From Datisca glomerata (taxonomy: Eukaryota; Streptophyta; Magnoliopsida; Cucurbitales; Datiscaceae): a stretch of 64,000 nt of DNA. The stretch is from the NCBI GenBank assembly GCA_003255025.1, contig QANY01009128.1:317536-381535 (forward strand), given 5' to 3'. This document shows positions 36,460 through 46,780 of this stretch, in pieces (position 1 is the stretch's first letter; every line of letters begins with the position of its first letter). Position numbers and translations under genes: made by a program. The notes beneath the pieces were generated by a model. The model had not been told where the DNA came from. It saw only the letters and a program-made list of their open reading frames with translations, and did no database searches.

Positions 36460-38612
36460 TAGGTATTTTCATATATTTTATAATTTCCGTACACATTCCC
36501 ATTTTCTCACACTTATTTAAATTCAAATACTTAGTTATTTTCACACATTTAACCATTTCATAGACTTCCCCATTTTCACATATTTAGCAATTTTCACACA
36601 TTTAACCATTCTTATTTGCACACATTAAATTATTTTCACCAGTTAACCATTTTCACGCACCTAGTCATTTTCATGTACTTAGTCATTCTTAATACTTATC
36701 TCATCTCTAATATATATTCTTCAAGAGGTCCTTCTATTTCTTCAATCTCTCTTCAAAGACTTCATATACTTAGTCATGTTTACACTTTTAACCATTTTTA
36801 TATACTTGATCATTTCACATACTAATCTCATTACAAATCTTTATAAAATAAGAACTCGTTACTAAATAAATAAAAAATTCAGATATATCTTTAAAAAAGT
36901 ATATCATTCATTGGTATCACTACATATGCATATTCCTTTTTCGTTACAAATCCCTTCCATTTTAAACTCTACAAAACACTTCTAACTTACTTTCTGGATA
37001 TAACGCAAATACAATGACGGAGAATTTTTAATAATTGCTTCAGCTGCATCGTTTCATTCCAAGTTGCAATGTGTCTCTCATATCCAATTTGTACTCTTCT
37101 CTTCGTAGAGGTTCTTCCACTTCTTCAATTTACTATAATTTAAAAAAAAGTGATGGTTTTAGGAATATGCATATCTCCAAAAATTGGCCATTGGTACCGA
37201 AATGATCCACATCAAATATGTCTCCAAAGGTTGGCCATTCGGTTTGGCCTCTTCATTAGAAACCTGCATTTCAACAATATTCTATGACATATAAAAGTTG
37301 ATATCACATATTCATTTTATTTTTTATTGTTCCCAAGTCCATACGCTTGTCAATTACCTAAATCAATTTAAATAGGGCTAGCTTTATTGAGAGAGTGAAA
37401 GGTATTCTACAAAATGAAAGCCATTAAACCCAATTCTGAACTTTGAGGCTTGAGCAGATACATATGCAAGTAATATACCTCTTACATAAAAATGAGGAAA
37501 AATTGCAATACTAGAATAACAATTAAGCGCTTTAAATTTATAAAAAAAATAAAAGATTTTCTACACTTACTAAAGATGCTAATAAAGAGTTACCGTCCTT
37601 GCTAATAAAGAGTTACCAAGAAGTTGGAGTTCTTGTATTTGGTTTCTGCTAGATTTTTCAATCAGATCGATTATTTAAAACCCTCAAGAAACTGGAAACA
37701 ACATGAGCTAGATCAAATATAAATTCATCATTAAAAACCCTTAAATTTTCTAAGTATCTAGTGGGAGCTATAACCAAAAGACAAGTACACAAAGGTTTTT
37801 GGGTAAACAAAATTACGGGAGGATTGCGGGTGTCTAACAAGATGAGCATCAGTAGAATAAGCAAAAACCTTAGAATTGCAGGGGGAAAGCAAAAATTGCA
37901 GCACTTCATCAAATATAGGCAAATGCGCACATACACTTTAAACCATAAATTACACTTTAAACCATGCGGGACATTCTTGCTGGTATTTACCGAGATTGAC
38001 GTGCAAATTACACTTTAAACCATAAATTTCCACAGAGCATTAAGACCCAGAAAGCTAAAATTAAATAGAAATAATGAAAGCCCATTAGCCTAAAATACTT
38101 TCATAAGATTGTTGTATATTAGTATGGCCATTATGCATTCCACCTGCAATATTCATCATTAAAAGTCTCTTGACTATTAGGGATAAATGATGCCGAAGTC
38201 GACAAGTCGGAAAATTCATCTCGACCAAACAAAAGAGTAAAAAAAATGGAGAAAACAAGTACCTCATTCACATCCATATCTATCTCAAGCCATTTCAATG
38301 CTTTAACAACTACTTCCAATCTAAACTGGTGAAAAAAAAATTTGGCTGGATCCTCTTGCTTTTGGATCACATCAGAAGCACAGATCTTCGAGAAATTATG
38401 ACAAATGAAACCCTAGGCTCTCGTTCTTCAATGTAATGATCTGGCCAAAATCAAACAAAAAATTATAAATAACCACATGCAAAGTTCACTAAGCTAGAAC
38501 TGAAAAGCATGCCCTAGATTATGGGGTTGAAGTCGAAGGACAGAAAGGAGGAAAGAAGGAGGGAAAAGGGGGGAGAGCACACCATAGCAGAAAGAGAGAA
38601 AAAGATAGAGAC

Positions 38613-38653
<41 letters not shown>

Positions 38654-38910
38654 GCGAGAGCACTGACGATCGATGATGAAGAGAGGGCACATGCGACGAA
38701 GAGAGAGCCTGAGTTTGGTGAAGCTGTCACATGAAAATGAAAAGATGAACATTGGGGTAAAAATGTAAAGAGAAAAATATAATGGCAACCTACAACTTAT
38801 TCATCAGGTTGAAAGGTAAATAAGCCATCAACGGCTGAGATTTATTGGAACATATCCAATGGTCATAATTTGACCCAGCCTCAATGCTAGGAAATTTTTT
38901 CCTGGCATTG
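36460..38910 (-). mobile_element. Repeat family, copy 2 (inverted, ~2.45 kb)
   Basis: On the minus strand the order is as in copy 1: terminus (near 38905, with a hairpin AATGCCAGGAAA / TTTCCTAGCATT), CT-rich leader with (TC)n at about 38600-38650, gene-like stretch, the segment shared with 9018-9950 (here 37594-36650), then the 18-bp minisatellite (36840-36462). Both outer borders abut duplicated gypsy sequence. I found no convincing short target duplication. Confidence 0.7.
37640..38400 (-). pseudogene. Exon-like fragments of an unrecognised gene in copy 2
   Basis: Minus-strand stretches look like exons. One at about 38275-38370 encodes an acidic/hydrophobic peptide including FHQFRLEVVVKALKWLEIDM and stops at a GT-like donor. 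A second, at about 37660-37760, includes DEFIFDLAHVVSSFLRVLNN. They do not match the fragments of copy 1 (7990-8630), so the two copies may carry different cargo. The family is not recognised. Confidence 0.3.
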
Positions 38911-39656
38911 GAGAGTGATAAAGTCTTTATACTAAGCTGATGAGAAAAAATCTAGACTAATTAGAAAAAAAGAGAAATGACACTCATCAGACTGATAAAC
39001 TACAACTAGAAAATAAGGCTTTATTTATAGAAAAAATGTCAATAAATTGGAGTTCTAGGTGGGAGATCTTGTACTATAAAGGATCTTTCAGGCAAGTGAA
39101 AATATATATTGGGGCCAAATTAGGAAGGCCTTTACATGGTCAAAGGAATAGGAAGAAATGGATATTAACTCCTCCTTACAACGGAAGATGACATGAATTA
39201 TCAAAGCCGTGGAACACAATTCATTTACATATATGTATGATTTTATTTCACATTTTCTTTAATCTAATAAAATAGTAAATTTCCTGTGGTTTTTTCTCTC
39301 ATTATGGGGATTCTACGTATAAATAATGCCCAATTACTTTTTCTTATCCCGAATGCTTTGATTATAAAAACAAAATGTGGCAGAATGAAAATTAAAGGGC
39401 AATGGTTAAAAAATGAACCTAAGCTCTCAAGAATGAGATGCACAACATGTGTAGATGTTCTCTAAAAGAAACTGAGTCCATGGTTTAGAAATGACGTAAG
39501 TCCTTGAGAAAGGACTGTGCACCAATATGTGGTTGTTCTCTGAAAGAAATTGGGTCATGGTTTAGAAATGAACATAAGTCTTTGATAATGGAATGTGAAG
39601 CATGCATGGTCGTTCTCTAAAAAAGATGGGGCCATGGTTCAGAAATGAGCCTAGGT
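38911..39656 (+). repeat. Direct duplication, right copy
   Basis: Partner of 35733-36459. It continues beyond the point where the left copy is interrupted, so the sequence after 39656 is the natural continuation. Confidence 0.85.
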
Positions 39657-40277
39657 CTTTGGGAACGAATTACGCACTAATGTCTGGTTGTTTTTAAATG
39701 AAATCAGTCATTATTCAGAAATGAACATAAGTTATTGGGAACGGAGTGCACAATAATGTGTGATTATTCTCTAAAGGAAACCAATGCCATGGTTCAAGAA
39801 TGAACCTAAGCCTTTGAAAATGATATGCTGCAGTAATGTGTCATCATTTTCTAAAGAAAACTGAGGTCACAATTCAGAAATGAACATATGTCCTTAGTAA
39901 CAAATAGTGGCATGGTTCAAGTGAACCTCAATCCTTGAGACCGGACTGCGCAGTAATGCGTGGCGATTTTTGAAAGGAAACCAAAACCATGGTTAAAATG
40001 AAGCTAGGTTCTTAGGAACGGACTACGTGGCAACACATGATCGTTTGAAAAGAAAATAAAAGGTATGATTCACAAATCAACCTAAGTCTTTAAGAATGGA
40101 CTACGTGCAACACGTGACCATTCTTTAAAGGAAATCGGGGATACAATTTAGAAATGAACTTAATTCATTGGGAATGGGTTGCACAACAATGTGTGGTCCT
40201 TCTAAATAAGAAACCAAGGCTATGGTTCAGAAATGGACCTAAGTTCTTGGGTACAGATTTTACATCAATGCATGGCC
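39360..40277 (+). repeat. ~85-95-bp tandem repeats
   Basis: Around ten degenerate units share 'atgaacctaagtc', 'ttgggaacggattgcac', 'aatgtgtggtcgttctctaaa' and 'aaaccagggccatggttcag'. The same unit occurs at 36140-36459 and resumes after two insertions, at 44345-44460. Parts resemble the array at 28700-28990, so these are probably related gypsy 3' regions. Confidence 0.85.
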
Positions 40278-41117
40278 TAAGGTTGTCAAGATCGTGATCT
40301 AGATCATACGATCCTATAATCCTACAGGGGTCCAACGATCAGGATCGCATGCAATGGTCACATTTTAGTAGGATCATATCAGGATCGCGATCTGGATCAT
40401 AGAATCGCATAGGACCACGATCCCGACAACAATCTGGTCAAAATTTTCAATCACAATTTCACATGCTTCTTTTATGGTTTGTACATGGATGAATGACTTG
40501 CCTTTTTGGAAATCAATTGAGTTTCAAAATATTGAGTTTTTAGCAATTCTATAGAAATTTATGTTCCATTCTTATATTGGTGATAATGACGTGTTTGAAA
40601 ATTTTGAGAAAGAAAAAGAAATGGAAATACATAAATTATGTGATAATGATCAAAACCTCGATGGTTGTTGTATTTCAAAGGATATGAATGATGACTCTAT
40701 TGGTTAGAGAAAGTAATGATTCTGAACATGATGAGGAGATTGATGATGATAACATCAATGATGGAAGAACCAATGAAGACATTCATTTTGATGGTTAAAT
40801 ATTATTATGTTTACTTGTTTTGAACATTTTATATTAAACTTCTCTCTTCAAAACTTAAAAGTATGAGAACTTTACTTAATATTATGTTATTTTAGATTAC
40901 TTAGTGTTATTTTTATTTAATAGGTAAAGGACTTGGTGTTAAATAATCATTTATTTAAATATATTGAAGTATCATTAGCATAGATATATTTTTTTACTAA
41001 TAAATTATTAAGAATTGATAGGATCTTATAATCCTCGATTCGATCATATGATCCTCGATTCTAAGCCCTTCCACCGATCCTAGGCAGGATCGCGATCCTG
41101 ACAACCTTGACATGACC
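40270..41117. mobile_element. hAT-like non-autonomous element with transposase-tail remnant
   Basis: Inverted ends (TAAGGTTGTCAAGATCG at 40278 and, reversed, CAAGGTTGTCAGGATCG ending at 41109) enclose 832 bp. Flanking 8-mers GCATGGCC (40270-40277) and ACATGACC (41110-41117) agree at six of eight positions, fitting the 8-bp target duplication of hAT elements. Both ends are filled with 'ggatcgcgatc' and 'aggatcata' words. The middle (about 40560-40800) reads as a broken acidic frame ending in an Asp/Glu-rich tail, as in some hAT transposases. Confidence 0.7.
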
Positions 41118-41127
41118 ATTCTCTAAA

Positions 41128-41194
41128 GGGTTATTTGTAAATCTATACCATTTTCATTTTGGTTAAGGATTTTTATACCTCTTTCTCAAAATTC
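41128..41194 (+). repeat. Left terminal inverted repeat
   Basis: Pairs with 44270-44336 when reverse-complemented. Identity is high at the outer GGGTTATTT and at the inner TAAGGATTTTTATAC, lower between. Confidence 0.85.
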
Positions 41195-41689
41195 AAAATT
41201 TTACACCCCTAACCCACCGCAAACAATATAAGAAAATTCCAACTCTCTCTTTCATCACCATTTCTTTCCCTTTTCCCCATGCAAAGATCAAATCAATACC
41301 CACTCCCTCACTCGTCTTCTTCCCCTCATTTTTTCCTCCATATTTTCTAGTTCGTTTCCTCCATAATTTATTATTCAACGAAACAACGAAGGTTTATTTC
41401 CTCCATGCTTTCCTGTTCGGCGAAGTTCTTCCTCTAAATCATATTGGTTTTGACCATGGCATAGTCGCTTTTTTTTTCTTGAGAAAACTTGAAAGCTTGA
41501 GAAATTTTTTTTGTTTTGATTTTATGAATTCTTTTACACTTCTTTAGATTATAAGTTTGTTGATTGAAATTTAAGTAATTATAAACCGATGAGGGGTTCA
41601 AGATCGATTATTGTGTGAATGGTGTCAATTTCTGTATCTAAATTACTCACTAACAGGAGATAAAAATGATTACTTGTATGATTCAAGTA

Positions 41690-42250
41690 GTGTTTTTTAC
41701 TACTTGAACCCTTCAAGTAGTCACATGCTCTATGTATAAATCATTGTATGAAACAAAATGACTACTTGAAGGGTTCAAGTAGTCATAAAACACTACTTGA
41801 ACCCTTCAAGTAGTTACACACCTCTATCTAAAATTGACGACAATAGATAATTTGACTACTTGAAGGGTTCAAGTAGTATTGTTGACTACTTGAACCTTTC
41901 AAGTAGTCGCATGCTCTCTGTATAAATCACTATATAAAACAAAATAACTACTTGAAGGGTCCAAGTAATCATAAAGCACTACTTGAACCCTTAAAGTAGT
42001 GACGAGCTTACAAGACAACATACTTCAAGAGAAAATTTTTTTTGAAGGGTTCAAATCGTAAAAAATGACTACTTGAATCCTTCAAGTAGTCATTTTTATC
42101 TCCAACAGTCAATTTTTCAGTGAGCATATGATTACTTGAAATGTTCAAGTAGTCATTTTTTACTATTTGAATCCTTCAAGTAATTTTTTTTATTTTGAAG
42201 TCTGTTGTCCAGTAAGCTCATCACTACTTGAAGGGTTCAAGTAGTGATGC
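41690..42250. repeat. Palindrome array, left part
   Basis: At least a dozen near-identical hairpins, TACTTGAAGGGTTCAAGTA or its complement form TACTTGAACCCTTCAAGTA, are separated by about 10-45 bases of variable spacer. Arms are 8-10 bp around a 3-base centre. GGG- and CCC-centred units often alternate, so neighbours can also pair with each other. Confidence 0.9.
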
Positions 42251-42399
42251 GGATGGTGCAACTTTAAAATTTCTGGAACAAATGGATCGTGGCGCGCGTA
42301 TGTTAACTTCCGGACGACATAACTTTTGATTCGGGTGGAACCACGCTGCTTGTAAGATATCAAATCAAAGATTATTCATAGATCTATATGTGTGACTGG

Positions 42400-42517
42400 G
42401 AACCCAACTCTTGGAACATACTACAGCCCCAGGTGGCGAAGAGCCAACATCGAGGTGCCAAACCTTCCCGTCGATGTGAGCTCTTGGGGAAGATCAGCCT
42501 GTTATCCCTAGAGTAGT
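42400..42517 (-). rRNA. Fragment of plastid 23S rRNA (nuclear plastid DNA insert)
   Basis: The minus strand reads GGGATAACAGGCTGATCTTC, then the conserved domain V stretch with ACATCGACGGGAAGGTTTGG and CACCTCGATGTTGGCTCTTC, ending near GGAACATACTACAGCC read from the other side. This is the peptidyl-transferase region of bacterial-type 23S rRNA. Details such as the 'cttccccaag' form favour the plastid over the mitochondrial gene. At about 118 bp it is a dead fragment, not a functional rRNA. A few differences from what I remember of the plastid gene fit an old transfer. Confidence 0.85.
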
Positions 42518-42729
42518 TTACTTGTCGCAGCCCAATTTTGGGCCCAAAAAACACTGTTTTAAGCACTTTAGAAGGCCCGAAAGTTATTTCAATCGTAATT
42601 TTGGGCTTTTTCATCATTTCCATCTCTTTTAATTTTAGAGTTTTTTAGAGCAGTATAAATTCATCTTATTTAGTTATTTAAAATTTTTTGATATTTTAAT
42701 GAGAAAATCGCTCTCCTTTCATGAGGAAA

Positions 42730-43905
42730 AAAGCTACTTGGGGTTCAAGGTTCAATTAGTAAAAAAATTAATACTTGAGCCTTCAAGTTTATTGGACAAT
42801 TAACTTCAAGAGAAAAAAAACTACTTGAAGGGTTCAAGTAGTAAAAAAAATTACTTGAGCCCTTCAAGTAGTTATAGAATATATGCAATTTGTATTGGAT
42901 TGCTAAAAATTTATAGTATACGTACAAAATAGATTGAAAACTTCATTCTCGATTATTATTAAATAAAAACAAGTAATTGTTTTTTTTATACATAATTTCA
43001 AGTAATTTCTTGTTTTGACTTCCACAATAAAAATTACTACTTGAAGGGTTCAAGTAGTCATAAACAATTACTTGAACCCTTCAAGTAGTCACCTGGTGTA
43101 TGAGTGTTGACTGACAAAAAAGACAATTACTTGAAGGGTTCAAGAAGAAGAAGAAAAAAAGCTTCGTTGTAAAATAAAGAAGAATAAGAAGATAAAATAT
43201 TTTTAAATTGAGGCCTTCAAGTAGTCACATGGTGTATGGATAATTGGCTGACAAAACAATTACTTGAACCTTTTAAGTTGTCATAAATAACTACTTGAAG
43301 GGTTCAAATAGTTATAGACAACTACTTGAACCCTTCAAGTAATGGCTTGGTGTATGAGTGTTGACTGATAAAAAAGATTACTTGAACCCTTCAAGTAGTC
43401 ATTTAATTTTATGTAGTGATTTACACAGAAAGTATGTGACTACTTAAATAGTTCAAGTAGTAAAAAAAAATTACTTGAACCCTTCAAGTAGTCAAATTAT
43501 ATGTAGTTGTATCTGACTACTTTCACCCTTCCAGTAGTGATTTTGATTCTGGAAGTCAGGACAAGTAACTACTTGAAGGTCTAGTAGTTGTATCTACTTG
43601 AACCATTCAAGTAGTTACTTGTTTTAACTTTCAGAATCAAAATCACTACTTGAAGGGTTCAAGTAGTTGTTGAACCCTTCAAGTAGTTGCTTGTTTTACT
43701 TTCAGAATTAAAATCATTACTTACTTGAAGGGATCAAGTAGTCAGGTACAACTACTTGAACCCTTCAAGTAGTTACGTCTTGATTTTCAGAATCAAAATC
43801 ACTACCTGAAGGGTTCAAGTAGTCAGATACAACTACTTGAACCCTTCATTTAGTTATATTTTTTACTTCCAGAATCAAAATTATTATTTGAAGCATTCAA
43901 AAAAT
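42730..43905. repeat. Palindrome array, right part
   Basis: Twenty or more copies of the same hairpin, with perfect units such as those near 42825, 43030, 43325 and 43650. Some are half units or have one diverged arm. Spacers recur too, for example 'ggtgtatgagtgttgactga' near 43094 and 43343 and 'cttgttttgacttccagaatc' variants from 43560 on. Confidence 0.9.
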
Positions 43906-43959
43906 AGGAGAATGAGAATCCGAGTGCGTCTCGTTGAAGAAGAAGATGAAAAAAAGAAT

Positions 43960-44185
43960 GGGTCTCGTTAAAGAAAAAAATAGGTCTCGTTGAAAAAGAA
44001 GAAGAACGACTCACTTTCTTAGTGAAGAATCATAGAGTCCATTAAATAAAAAAATAATAATTATAATGAGAAGAAGAAGAAGAATATGACGATGACGATG
44101 AAGATGAAGAAGAAGAAAAATATGAGCTTCATTTAATAAAAGAGGAGGAGAAGAAGTAGAAGAAGAATAGATGAAGGGATTGATT
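43960..44185 (+). repeat. GAA-rich tract
   Basis: A purine-rich stretch of 'gaagaagaagaaga' type at the right end of the MULE-like element. The minus-strand frame over it is low-complexity. Confidence 0.85.
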
Positions 44186-44269
44186 TGATTGTGCATTGAG
44201 AAGAGAAGAAAATTTGATGAGATTATTAATATTTAATTCAATTGTGTGGGTCCTAGAGTATATAATTCT

Positions 44270-44336
44270 GATTTTTCAAAAAGGAGTATAAAAATCCTTA
44301 GATAAAATAAAAATAGTATATTTATCGAAATAACCC
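44270..44336 (-). repeat. Right terminal inverted repeat
   Basis: Inverted partner of 41128-41194, ending AATAACCC immediately before the target duplication. Confidence 0.85.
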
Positions 44337-44345
44337 TTCTTTAAA

Positions 44346-45530
44346 TGATCTTATACCATGGTTAAAAAATGAACCTAATTCCTTAGGAATGTCGTATGCT
44401 GAAATGCATAGCCGTACATTGAAGGAAATCAAAATTCATGGTCCAAAAAGCAATCCTAAATTTTTTTAGACAAATTGATTGGCAAAGAAAAATATAAATC
44501 TTTGACATAGTTCAGAACTGATTCTTTAAGAAAATATCGCGTCACTTTGACCATTACATTCTTCACATTAAAATGCATGTGGCTCGATGTTTCAAGACCA
44601 TAAAAAGTGGTCGTTGTCGCTGACAAAGGGAGGTAAGGCATTATTGCGTTGACATGTCGATATTGGGCAGAAATCCTTGAATCCCACAGGTTGTTATCAT
44701 ACATCAACAACTTGTAATCGTTAAGTACAATAGGGATCATTGTGCGTGAATAGATGAATTAGCTACCACATCATAAAAAAAAGTTCAAGAGCTAATCAGA
44801 AGAGGAGAAGCGAATTGGTGATGTTGTCAACTTAGGTTAAGCGAGTGTGAAAGTCAAATGGAGTTAAATGACAAGTTTGATTTAGAATAATAATTAAATA
44901 TTGAGTGACTAAATCAAAGATAGACTAGTGTCGTATTCTCTATTTTTGTTGCAAATAGATATGATAAAGTAAATTTCATGCGACTGTCTTGTATTCTCAA
45001 ATTTTATTTATAAATAGAGGTTGATGTAACCCAAAAAGTAATCAATCTACTTCTACTCTCTTTATTCATTCTTTCTCATTTATCTTAGTACTATAAAATT
45101 CCTTTAGAATCATGACCGTTAATCTAATTGATCATAGTGAACTTTACATTTATGTGATCCATTCGATTCCCATAGATTTTTCATTCACTATGACAAAAGT
45201 TATGTGGAAATTAAATTTAAAGCAACTACATAACATTACTATATCGTCACAAAACACCGGCGTGTTAACACATACACAAGTCGTACAAGTAATTTATTAA
45301 GTGTCAAGCATTTATAATGTCTAAGGTGGACTGGATACACTATCAACCAATAACGGTGTCAAGCATCTATGTGCGAACTATTACATAACTTTTTTTTACG
45401 AAAGAACATATGTTCTTATAGGTAGATAACATATATAATAAAGTTGACACCCCTCCAAGAAATATTCTGTTTCTACCCTTGAGTAGTAGCATTCCAATTT
45501 TTATGAGTGGAAAATGAAATGATCTAATTT
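44346..45530 (+). other. Gypsy 3' debris with LTR-like segment
   Basis: The 90-bp-type repeat continues to about 44460. The stretch 44840-45110 looks like an LTR promoter/R region: 'ttataaatagagg' near 45009 followed by 'tcatttatctta'. The 45360-45490 portion resembles 34350-34460. No intact LTR pair could be drawn. Confidence 0.35.
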
Positions 45531-46780
45531 TGTGGATTGGTAATCCAGGCTCTGTTGCATCCTAAAGGTAATTTGCAATTATCTTTCAACAAACTCTTTT
45601 GAGTGAGGGTGAATCTTACCTTAGATTGTTTATAGGCCTCAAAGCCATTGTTTAGTCCTTTTGTATCATCATTGAAGTAATCAGCTAGGTCTCATGTATG
45701 TATGTATACACACAGACCTGATCGCTTCAAGTTCGATTATCTTTTATCTACGAAAAATAATCATTAAGGAATGGAGTTTCACATACACTGATACACAAAA
45801 AACGACATCCATCATCACCGTCTAACGACAAAAATAAAACTGTTTTTCTTTTTATTCTCATTGTTGAAGAATTAATAGATCCTATTATTTTTATTATTAG
45901 TAATGTGTTTATGTCTCCATCTTGTTAATCACATTTAATTATTTTCCTTCCTTAAAATATATATTTCATTTCATATGAAATAGAGGTTCTATTCTCCACA
46001 TTTTTTTATCAAATTATATTCTTTTTTTAGTCAAATTCTATTCTAACGTTGGAGAATAAGACCTTACAAAAATTTAGTCTCACAAAATATTAAACTGCAA
46101 CATTCCAGATCTTTAACTTATAAAAAAAAGAAAAAGAAAAAAGAGAAAAGCCAACAGGGAAATCAATCTAGTACAATAAAAGGCGGAATTTCGGTTTTGA
46201 AAGAGAATAAAATGTTGTAAATTGCAGGGTCTTTTTTTTCCTTTTTTATTGTCAAAGGATTGTAAATTGGAGTAGAAGTTGACAATTCCAGAAGATGAAG
46301 ACGCAATGAATTGAATTTTTAATGCAGCGGCGTGTCGCTATCAAGCTCAGGGTTTTTTTTTTCTATTGAGCTTAGCTAATGGGAGAGCACAAAGTTTTAT
46401 AGTATCTTTTGAATTCACCCACAGAAACAGGAGCTATTTCAGCCATAATCAATTAAATAGCCTTAATTCCAGGACAACATCACCAGCCTCAGCCTCCTAT
46501 TTCCAACTCTCTTTTTTTAAGATATATATTATAGGTTAAAACGTAATTTACACCCTTACACTTTTAACTTTGTGCAATTCAGGTTTCTATATTTCTTAAA
46601 TGATTATTTAAGTCCTTGTACTTATTTGATCGAACCTTTTCTCAACATTTTTTGTTCGACAGAAAGGTGGAACACGCTCATGATTATGCTCTTTCACAAA
46701 TCCGGAACACAAACCATTTCCCAAAATCTTGCAGATTGATGTTGAACTTTTTTTAATTAACTTTACGTATGGAAGCTAGG
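45531..46780. other. Intergenic, no gene recognised
   Basis: AT-rich. A stretch beginning 'ggttaaaacgtaatttacaccc' near 46533 resembles a DNA-transposon end, but I found no partner. No domain or RNA gene was seen. Confidence 0.4.

Larger units (their letters stand above)
41119..44345. mobile_element. MULE-like transposon filled with short palindromes
   Basis: Terminal inverted repeats of about 65 bp start GGGTTATTT and share TAAGGATTTTTATAC (41128-41194 and 44270-44336). The flanking 9-mers TTCTCTAAA (41119-41127) and TTCTTTAAA (44337-44345) differ at one position. Long TIRs with a 9-bp duplication are the hallmark of Mutator-like elements. The element sits in the 90-bp tandem array. It has no recognisable transposase. 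It carries two palindrome arrays, a plastid rRNA fragment and a GAA-rich tract. Confidence 0.85.

Noticed and set aside
38494..38788. Leu/Ser-rich frames over the CT tract
   Set aside because: Translation of a (TC)n microsatellite in the leader of the repeat family.
42400..42517. Functional rRNA gene
   Set aside because: Only about 118 bp of a gene of nearly 3 kb is present, without promoter or flanking rRNA.
42384..42623. 79-codon minus-strand frame
   Set aside because: It crosses the plastid rRNA fragment and unrelated transposon sequence, and has no domain.
41690..43905. CRISPR-like array (palindromic repeats with spacers)
   Set aside because: Spacers vary widely in length and composition, repeat centres alternate, half units occur, and the array is inside a plant TIR transposon. 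There are no cas genes and the host is eukaryotic.
46533..46660. Possible MULE or other DNA-transposon terminus ('ggttaaaacgtaatttacaccc')
   Set aside because: I could not find an inverted partner or target duplication in the window.
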